Source: Desulfamplus sp. (GTDB lineage Bacteria > Desulfobacterota > Desulfobacteria > Desulfobacterales > Desulfobacteraceae). From it: a stretch of DNA of 8,811 bases. The notes under the pieces are model-generated. The model searched no databases. It was not told the origin of the DNA and saw only the letters and a list, made by a program, of their open reading frames with translations. A program made the translations under genes and the position numbers. The stretch is taken from positions 1 to 8,811 of the forward strand of contig JADFXA010000072.1 of assembly GCA_015233755.1 (NCBI GenBank), given 5' to 3'. Below are positions 1 through 5,566 of the stretch, in pieces. How positions within the stretch are numbered: the stretch's first letter is position 1; each line of letters starts with the position of its first letter.

Positions 1-54
1 GGCTGCCAAGCATCATCGAATGACAAAATTAAGTTATATAAGGACAAAATATGA
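1..54 (+). CDS. Possible 3' end of an upstream gene (partial)
   Basis: The first reading frame is open from the left window edge for 17 codons and stops at a TGA at 52-54. That stop overlaps the ATG of the next gene in an ATGA arrangement, as is common inside operons. The visible residues end in DKIKLYKDKI, too few to name a family. A competing reading is a gene ending at the TGA at 21-23 in another frame (residues LPSIIE). Either way, a tightly linked upstream gene is likely, since no promoter is evident in these 50 bases. The choice of frame is inference. Confidence 0.35.
   Translation, partial: GCQASSNDKIKLYKDKI
40..44 (+). promoter_or_regulatory. Ribosome binding site of the fabG-like gene
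   Basis: AAGGA lies six bases before the ATG at 51. It supports that start, which also places the nucleotide-binding motif at the usual distance from the N-terminus. Confidence 0.7.
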
Positions 55-779
55 CACACAATCAAATCGCCCTTGTAACAGGGGCTGGAAGAGGAATAGG
101 GCGGGCAATTGCGATTGCTCTATCAGAAACAGGAAAATATGTTTATCTCAACTATAGATGCAATAAAGATGCCGCAACTCGAACATTAGAAATTATAGAA
201 GAGAAAAAGGGCAGGGGAGAGTTAATTCAATTTGATGTTGCTGATCAAGCTCAATCTGAAGCTTCGGTAAAATTAATAATTGAAAAGCATGGTAAAATTG
301 ACATTCTAATCAACAATGCCGGCATTAAAGATGACAAGCTGATGGTTATGATGAAAAAAGCAAGCTGGGATTCTGTTGTAAATACCAATCTAACAGGATT
401 TTACAATGTAACAAGGTTGGTTGTTAAAAATATGATAAAACAGCAATTTGGCAGAATAGTAAATATAACATCAACATCAGGGCAGATTGGAGTTGCAGGA
501 CAAGTTAGTTATTCTGCGTCAAAAGCCGGACTCATTGGAGCTACAAAGGCTCTTGCAAAAGAGGTAGCTTCTCGAAATATTACAGTAAATGCAGTTGCCC
601 CGGGATTTATTGAGACAGATATGGTAGATGGTCTTGCACTTGATGAGATTGTAAAATCCATACCAGCTAAAAGAATTGGTAAACCTCAAGATGTTGCTTC
701 GGCTGTTATATTTCTATGTTCAGATGATGCTTCATACATAACTGGGCAGGTTTTGGGTGTAAATGGTGGGATATATTAG
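51..779 (+). CDS. fabG: 3-oxoacyl-ACP reductase, FabG-type short-chain dehydrogenase
   Basis: The 242-residue product is a classical short-chain dehydrogenase/reductase, predicted to reduce 3-oxoacyl-ACP to 3-hydroxyacyl-ACP with NADPH in the cytoplasm. Visible motifs are the nucleotide-binding TGAGRGIG (residues 10-17), NNAG (88-91), and the catalytic set Asn113, Ser141, Tyr154 and Lys158. The Ser-to-Tyr spacing of 13 matches E. coli FabG. The C-terminus ends with the family's YITGQVLGVNGG. Length is normal for FabG. It may be a paralogue serving a specialised acyl pathway (for example an aryl-polyene or polyketide-like cluster) rather than the primary FabG: no fabD, acpP or fabF follows, and the segment GQIGVAGQVSYSASKAG resembles reductases I associate with such clusters. 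That subassignment is inference. It is probably the last gene of an operon entering from the left, and it converges on the EF-G-like gene. Confidence 0.88.
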   Translation: MTHNQIALVTGAGRGIGRAIAIALSETGKYVYLNYRCNKDAATRTLEIIEEKKGRGELIQFDVADQAQSEASVKLIIEKHGKIDILINNAGIKDDKLMVMMKKASWDSVVNTNLTGFYNVTRLVVKNMIKQQFGRIVNITSTSGQIGVAGQVSYSASKAGLIGATKALAKEVASRNITVNAVAPGFIETDMVDGLALDEIVKSIPAKRIGKPQDVASAVIFLCSDDASYITGQVLGVNGGIY

Positions 780-800
780 TATAGCTTTCCAGATAATTAT

Positions 801-871
801 TTGCCCCTCCCCAATTGGGAGGGAGTCATTATTTTCCCCTCCCAATTGGGGAGGGGTCGGGGGTGGGGCAA
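801..871. repeat. REPIN-like GC-rich inverted repeat between convergent genes
   Basis: This element stands out from the AT-rich surroundings. The outer ends are TTGCCCC (801-807) and its exact reverse complement GGGGCAA (865-871). Inside are two imperfect palindromes centred on AATT, at about 804-823 and 836-856. They are near-perfect reverse complements of each other, with a 12-base AT-rich spacer between. Each palindrome folds into a hairpin with one bulged base. The right half carries about 12 extra bases (858-868 region, GGGGGTGGGG type) that the left half lacks, so the left arm looks shortened. Two inverted copies of a short palindromic unit are what defines a REPIN. The transcripts of both flanking genes run into it and it may help end or stabilise them, but no T-run follows either hairpin, so it is not a standard intrinsic terminator. 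Confidence 0.75.
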
Positions 872-882
872 CAAGAAAATAT

Positions 883-2952
883 TTATTCTTCTCTCTCTGC
901 TTTGATCTTTTCAATAACTTTGACAGCAAGATCGCTTGGAACTTCATCATAATGGTCAAATTCAAGCGTAAATGTACCGCGTCCACCAGTCATAGAACGA
1001 ATATCTGGTGCATATCTTAAAATCTCTGCCATTGGAACATGGGCATTAATAACCTGCTTTGTTCCTTCAGTATCCATACCCAGCACTCTACCGCGTCTTG
1101 AGTTTAGATCGCCCATAATATCACCTGTGAACTCATCAGGCACAACAATTGAGATTTTCATTATAGGCTCAAGTAAAGTTGCTCCAGCCTGTTCAGACGC
1201 TTTTTTAAATGCTATTGAGCCAGCAAGTTTAAACGCCATTTCAGAGGAGTCAACAGAGTGATAGCTTCCATCATCAACCGTAACCTTAAAGTCAACGCAT
1301 GGGAATCCAGCAAGGATACCCTTTTGTGAGGCTTCAACAACACCTTTTTCAACTGCTGGAATATATGTTTTAGGAATAGAGCCGCCAACAATCTTATCAA
1401 TAAATTCAAAACCACTTCCTTTGGGTCCTGGCTCAAGAACAATCCAGCAATCTCCAAATTGACCATGACCGCCAGACTGTTTTTTGTGCCTTCCTTGTAC
1501 TCTTATCTTTTTCTTAAATGTCTCTCTATATGGCACTTTTGGAGTGTTTATCTCCATATCAACATTGAATTTACGTTTAATTTTTTCAATTGTGGTTTCA
1601 ATATGAACCAATCCACGACCAGAAAGGATGGTCTCGTTGGTTTCAATTTCACGTTTTAATTGAAGCCCTGTATCTTCTTCCATAATCTTTCTTAATGCAC
1701 CGTGAACTTTATCATCTTCTCCCTTGTTTTTTGAAGATACTGCAAAGGAGATTACAGGCGGCATTGGGGCAGGTGCTTCAAATTTGATATATTTATCCCC
1801 GCTGATTGTATCTCCTGTAAATGTCTCTTTAAGTTTTGCCACAGCAACAATTGCACCGGGTAAGGCTTCTGTGATAGGTTTTTGCTCTTTTCCAAGTATC
1901 TCAAGAAGTTGAGTGTATCTCTCTTTGGCATCTTTATTTACATTGATGAAACTTCCCTCTTTCCCAAGTTTGCCTGAGATAACCCTAAAGACTGACAATC
2001 TGCCTGCATAAGCATCAACAATTGTGTTAAATACAAAACCATAGAATGGAGCATCGGGATTTGGTTCAATTGCAAACTCTTCGCCATTTTTATCTTTAGC
2101 AATCCAAGCACCGCGATCGAGCGGGGAGGGCAGGGCGTTATTTATAAAATCAAAAAGAAGGTCTATGCCCATAAGCTTAGTAGCAGAACCGCAAAGAACT
2201 GGAGAGAATTCACAAGAAAGAATCCCTTTTCTAAATGTTTTGATAAGATCCGCTTCAGATAAAGTCTCACCTTCAAGATATTTCTCAAGCAAGGTGTCAT
2301 CAAGTTCTGCAATATTCTCAACAAAAGAGGCACGGGCAGCTTCCACATCATCTATCATATCGTCAGGCACTTCTGTTACTTGTGCCTTACCATCGCTGCC
2401 ATAAATATATGCTTTACCTGAAATTATGTCTACAATACCTTTAAAATTGGCATCTGAACCAATTGGCAGTTGTACAATAATTGCTTTTTTCTTCAAATTA
2501 TTTTCACACGCTTCAGTTGCTGATTGAACACTTGCCCTCTCTTTATCCATTTTATTAATAAACAGCACAGAGGGTAAATTGTACTTATCAACACAATTAG
2601 AGACGACTTCGGTCATGGCGCTTGGACCATCAACACCGTCAATCACGAGAATAACACAATCTGCTCCAGGAATAGAGGTTACAGCAGCAGATACAAAATT
2701 TTGATCTCCTGGGGTATCCATGATTGATACATCATGTTTTTTCCATGCGTATTTATGGAAAGAGGTACTAACACTTTGCTGTTTTCTAACTTCTTCAGGC
2801 TGAAAATCCATAGCAGTATTGCCTTCTTCCACCTTTCCAAAGCGATTGATTACACCAGCTTTAAAAAGCATTGCCTCAGCCAAAGAAGTTTTACCCGCCC
2901 CTCCGTGACCCGCCAGAGCGATATTTCTCATTTTTGCAATTTGTTCAGTCAT
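883..2952 (-). CDS. fusA2: Elongation factor G-like GTPase (EF-G2 type)
   Basis: The 689-residue product has the five-domain architecture of EF-G, the cytoplasmic factor that moves tRNA and mRNA on the ribosome. The G domain shows GHGGAGKT (residues 15-22), DTPGD (79-83) and NKMD (133-136). Domain IV contains GQFGDCW and the loop GSYHSVDSSEMAFK, followed by LLEPIMK and GDLNSRRGR at the start of domain V. It differs from canonical EF-G in having GHGGAGKT instead of AHIDAGKT and Asp83 where the catalytic His of DTPGH should be. These are marks of the EF-G-like/EF-G2 group, so this is probably not the primary fusA; no rpsL, rpsG or tuf is nearby. Some EF-G paralogues without efficient GTP hydrolysis still support translation; the role here is unknown. 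It is 71 bp downstream of tlyA on the same strand and may be co-transcribed with it. The ATG start is backed by a strong ribosome binding site. Confidence 0.88.
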   Translation of the reverse strand: MTEQIAKMRNIALAGHGGAGKTSLAEAMLFKAGVINRFGKVEEGNTAMDFQPEEVRKQQSVSTSFHKYAWKKHDVSIMDTPGDQNFVSAAVTSIPGADCVILVIDGVDGPSAMTEVVSNCVDKYNLPSVLFINKMDKERASVQSATEACENNLKKKAIIVQLPIGSDANFKGIVDIISGKAYIYGSDGKAQVTEVPDDMIDDVEAARASFVENIAELDDTLLEKYLEGETLSEADLIKTFRKGILSCEFSPVLCGSATKLMGIDLLFDFINNALPSPLDRGAWIAKDKNGEEFAIEPNPDAPFYGFVFNTIVDAYAGRLSVFRVISGKLGKEGSFINVNKDAKERYTQLLEILGKEQKPITEALPGAIVAVAKLKETFTGDTISGDKYIKFEAPAPMPPVISFAVSSKNKGEDDKVHGALRKIMEEDTGLQLKREIETNETILSGRGLVHIETTIEKIKRKFNVDMEINTPKVPYRETFKKKIRVQGRHKKQSGGHGQFGDCWIVLEPGPKGSGFEFIDKIVGGSIPKTYIPAVEKGVVEASQKGILAGFPCVDFKVTVDDGSYHSVDSSEMAFKLAGSIAFKKASEQAGATLLEPIMKISIVVPDEFTGDIMGDLNSRRGRVLGMDTEGTKQVINAHVPMAEILRYAPDIRSMTGGRGTFTLEFDHYDEVPSDLAVKVIEKIKAEREE

Positions 2953-2957
2953 TACAG

Positions 2958-2964
2958 CTCCTTT
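2958..2964 (-). promoter_or_regulatory. Ribosome binding site of the EF-G-like gene
   Basis: On the minus strand AAAGGAG stands five bases before the ATG at 2952-2950, a near-ideal Shine-Dalgarno sequence that fixes the start. I see no convincing promoter or terminator in the rest of the 71-bp gap to tlyA. Confidence 0.75.
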
Positions 2965-3023
2965 TGAATTAAATAATTTAAGATTGAAGAATTCATGCCT
3001 ATATTTGGTGTTGTGTTATCTGT

Positions 3024-3809
3024 TCAAACTTTGTTTAAATATCTCATAGATATTATAAATTCAACATTTCCTTTTGAGCCTTTTATAGGAGACTCAATAA
3101 TTTCGCCCGTCTCATAACCTCTTTGCCTAAAAAAAAGTTCAATCTCCTTTACAATTTCCTCTCTAACAGCAGGATCACGAACAACCCCGCCTTTGCCAAT
3201 CCTATCTTTACCAGCTTCAAATTGAGGCTTTATGAGAGCAAAGGTTAGAGTTTTAGAATTCATAAATTTTTCAGCGGCTGGAACTACTAATTTTAATGAT
3301 ATGAATGATGTGTCAATAGCTATTAGATCTACGGTCTGACCAATGGTTTGATATGGCATATAACGGATATTAGTTCTCTCGATAACAACAACCTTTGGGT
3401 TTTGTCGTAGAGACCAATCTATCTGCCCATACCCAACATCAACAGCATATACTTTATCTGCACCTGCTTTAATAAGGCAGTCTGTAAATCCTCCAGTTGA
3501 TGCACCAATATCAAGACATGTCATACCAGTTACATCAACTTTAAGGTGAGTTAGGGCTTTGGCAAGTTTTAGACCTCCGCGGCTGACATAAGGAATATCA
3601 ACTTGTGCAATACCTTGCTTATTCGAATCTACGCCTTTAAATGATATATTTGCATCTTGAGCCACCTTAGTTCCAGCTTTATCAACAGGCAAACCATTTA
3701 CCAAAACAGTTCCTGTCATTATAATTGCCCTTGCCCTTTCGCGGGATTGTATCAGCCCCTTTTCTACTAAAAGAGTATCAAGCCTTATTTTTAGTGGTTT
3801 GTTCAACAA
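3024..3809 (-). CDS. tlyA: TlyA-family rRNA 2'-O-methyltransferase (S4 domain plus FtsJ-like fold)
   Basis: The 261-residue product starts with an S4 RNA-binding domain (RLDTLLVEKGL at 9-19, then SRERARAIIMTGTVLVNG) followed by a Rossmann methyltransferase with the SAM motif DIGASTGGFTD (100-110). The catalytic tetrad known from TlyA aligns as Lys81 (SRGGLK), Asp166 (AIDTSFISL), Lys194 (LIKPQFEAG) and Glu250 (NVEF). The family adds 2'-O-methyl groups to cytidines at the ribosomal subunit interface: 23S C1920, and in longer type II members also 16S C1409. This affects capreomycin sensitivity. The 'hemolysin' name is historical. The start is TTG at 3809 or the next codon, TTG at 3806, which overlaps the methyltransferase stop as TTGA. 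No ATG is available before the S4 domain and the Shine-Dalgarno is weak (AGAG), suggesting coupling to upstream translation. dxs-tlyA adjacency is common, so tlyA probably once followed dxs directly. Confidence 0.92.
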   Translation of the reverse strand: MLNKPLKIRLDTLLVEKGLIQSRERARAIIMTGTVLVNGLPVDKAGTKVAQDANISFKGVDSNKQGIAQVDIPYVSRGGLKLAKALTHLKVDVTGMTCLDIGASTGGFTDCLIKAGADKVYAVDVGYGQIDWSLRQNPKVVVIERTNIRYMPYQTIGQTVDLIAIDTSFISLKLVVPAAEKFMNSKTLTFALIKPQFEAGKDRIGKGGVVRDPAVREEIVKEIELFFRQRGYETGEIIESPIKGSKGNVEFIISMRYLNKV

Positions 3810-4714
3810 TATTTTCTCTGTTTTTCAAGCAATTCATATTGAATAGGTTTTGGAAATTCATAAACCTTACTAATCGGTATGAAATTTGTAATTAGTGCTT
3901 CTACCATTGGATTACGATTTTTTTCGCTTCCACCAACATGATAAAAATGATCTTTGGTCAAAATATGAAAGTCAGACCAAAGGGTTTTAATATATTCATT
4001 TTCTCTGTAATCATTATGATGCCAAGTTGATAAAATGAAGTGGCCATCAAACTTTGATAAATGAGTGTAAAGTTCTGTCTCATGTTTTTCATTCCAGCCA
4101 TTAAAATAATCAACGTGCCTCTCTATATAAGGTGGGTCAGAATAGATAATATCATTTTTAGCTGCCATCTTTATAGACTCTTTAAAATCTTGACAGATAA
4201 ATTGATATTTACCGCTGGCAATTGTATTTGCAACCCAAGTAATTTGGTTAGTTATTTTTGTAATATATGCTTTAGCAAAACGCTCTGGTTTTCTACAAAA
4301 AGGTATATTAAACCCTCCCTTACGATTAAATCTAATCATTCCATTAAAACCTGCTCGATTCAAAAACAAAAAGTCTAAAGGGTCGTGTTCTTTATTGAAT
4401 CTATCTCTAATGAAATAATAGTGATCTTCACCTTTCTCTAAAAGAACTTTACCCTCTTTTTGCAAAAATGATTTAACAATTTCGGGATTTATTTTATTAG
4501 ATGCTACTTGAGAGTAAAAATTAATTAAATGTGGATTTGTATCAGATAAAATAGCTCTCTTAGGTGCAATATTAAATGCTACAGCCCCAGTTCCCATAAA
4601 TGGCTCAATCCACGCACCCTTAAAACCATCAGAGATAATACTTTTAATCCAAGGTATTAATTTTGTTTTTATTCCTTGAGATTTAATAGGGGGAACATAA
4701 GTTTTGGAAATCAA
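3803..4714 (-). CDS. M.EcoRV-like adenine-N6 DNA methyltransferase (predicted GATATC)
   Basis: The 303-residue product is a D12-class (alpha group) adenine-N6 methyltransferase of the Dam/M.EcoRV kind. The SAM motif EPFMGTG is at residues 37-43 and the catalytic DPPY at 193-196. The N-terminal stretch VPPIKSQGIKTKL (7-19), the segment LDFLFLNRAGFNGMIRFN, and the C-terminal GSEKNRNPMVEALITN (262-277) match M.EcoRV as I remember it. It should methylate an adenine of GATATC and protect host DNA from the endonuclease encoded immediately upstream. The start is TTG at 4714-4712 and overlaps the endonuclease stop as TTGA; a stop codon six codons upstream excludes a longer version. An AAAGGAG lies 10 bases ahead of it, inside the endonuclease gene, so translation may be partly coupled. 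The gene ends by overlapping tlyA. Exact specificity is inferred from homology and from the partner enzyme. Confidence 0.92.
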   Translation of the reverse strand: MISKTYVPPIKSQGIKTKLIPWIKSIISDGFKGAWIEPFMGTGAVAFNIAPKRAILSDTNPHLINFYSQVASNKINPEIVKSFLQKEGKVLLEKGEDHYYFIRDRFNKEHDPLDFLFLNRAGFNGMIRFNRKGGFNIPFCRKPERFAKAYITKITNQITWVANTIASGKYQFICQDFKESIKMAAKNDIIYSDPPYIERHVDYFNGWNEKHETELYTHLSKFDGHFILSTWHHNDYRENEYIKTLWSDFHILTKDHFYHVGGSEKNRNPMVEALITNFIPISKVYEFPKPIQYELLEKQRKYC

Positions 4715-5541
4715 TCTTCTGCATCTCCTTTATAAACAATTAACGAAAGATCTCCGCCTTTATATTCAACAAACTCTCTTAGATTTGATATTTTTTTACT
4801 CCCAAGTTTATTATCTGGAATGTTGATCTTTTTGTAATTCATCCAGTATTCATCAAACCAAGACTCACCCAATTTTGAAAACATCCCATTACCATTGATG
4901 ATATTATTAATGTTTTTTATACTTCCAATGTTAGAAGTATTTCCACTACCACCTTTATCACTTGCGATCTTCCATTTTTCTGTGACAAAGAACTCAATAT
5001 TTTTAATCACGGAAGTAATTGATGTTAATTGTTCTATATTATGAATTTTTGTTTCATCAATTGATGAGTTCTCAACTCGATCGTAAATAATTCCTAAGCA
5101 GAAATGTCCAGAATATGAACCATAAGGGAATTGAATATTTTTATTGCTCGTTCGATTCTCAAAATATTTACCATGAGAACCAAGTGTAAAACCATTACAT
5201 AAATGGGGCTTTGATGGACTTCTGTATGTTGTTTTGAAATCTACTGCAAACTTAATTGTTTGATCATCAGATTTCACAAATGATAAATCTGGATAATAAT
5301 TTTGATGGTCAGCCAAAACAATATTATATCCAATATCTTGTGAAAACTTTAAAATTTTAGGAAATAGGTGGATTTCTAATATTTTTGATACTATTTTAGT
5401 GTCAGATGAGATAGTATAAACATTCTTATAAGTATCTATAAACCCTTTTATTGTCCATTGACCATCTTTGGAGCTTACTTCTTGTTTAAGAGTTTTTACA
5501 AGTTCTCGCAACTTGATAAAAAAAATATCCTTATCTGACAT
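4711..5541 (-). CDS. EcoRV-family type II restriction endonuclease (predicted GATATC)
   Basis: The 276-residue product aligns with EcoRV along its length. Acidic and basic catalytic residues are Asp85 (in YYPD), Asp101 and Lys103 (DFKTTY), equivalent to EcoRV Asp74, Asp90 and Lys92 with identical spacing; Glu56 matches Glu45. The recognition R-loop GSGNT (198-202, within DKGGSGNTSNIGSI) corresponds to EcoRV residues 182-186, and the Q-loop reads HQNYYPD. It is therefore predicted to be a dimeric, Mg2+-dependent enzyme cutting unmethylated GATATC to blunt ends. It is about 30 residues longer than EcoRV (245), with extensions at both ends. I chose the ATG at 5541 because AGGA precedes it by five bases; an upstream in-frame start at 5610 would overlap the end of dxs and add residues without counterpart in EcoRV. 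The gene lies 25 bp after dxs and overlaps the methyltransferase by 4 bp. It looks AT-richer than dxs in places, consistent with acquisition. Confidence 0.92.
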   Translation of the reverse strand: MSDKDIFFIKLRELVKTLKQEVSSKDGQWTIKGFIDTYKNVYTISSDTKIVSKILEIHLFPKILKFSQDIGYNIVLADHQNYYPDLSFVKSDDQTIKFAVDFKTTYRSPSKPHLCNGFTLGSHGKYFENRTSNKNIQFPYGSYSGHFCLGIIYDRVENSSIDETKIHNIEQLTSITSVIKNIEFFVTEKWKIASDKGGSGNTSNIGSIKNINNIINGNGMFSKLGESWFDEYWMNYKKINIPDNKLGSKKISNLREFVEYKGGDLSLIVYKGDAED

Positions 5542-5546
5542 ATAAT

Positions 5547-5556
5547 TCCTTTTTTT
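5547..5556 (-). promoter_or_regulatory. Ribosome binding site of the restriction endonuclease gene
   Basis: The minus strand reads AAAAAAAGGA in the 25-bp gap after dxs, five bases before the ATG at 5541-5539. It decides in favour of this start over the upstream in-frame candidate at 5610. No separate promoter is evident in this gap. Confidence 0.65.
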
Positions 5557-5566
5557 GTTGAATTTT

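Noticed and set aside
836..880. Intrinsic terminator for fabG or the EF-G-like gene
   Set aside because: Hairpins are present, but no T-run follows on either strand, so the repeat explanation is preferred.
732..1020. Short open frames on both strands across the fabG/EF-G junction, with proline- or glycine-rich peptides
   Set aside because: Their composition comes from the C- and G-run inverted repeat at 801-871, and they overlap the ends of the two real genes. They have no ribosome binding site.
4698..4726. ATG just before the TTG start of the methyltransferase, better placed after AAAGGAG
   Set aside because: It is in a different frame from the methyltransferase and opens only a short peptide. 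It could be a decoy start, but nothing else supports it.
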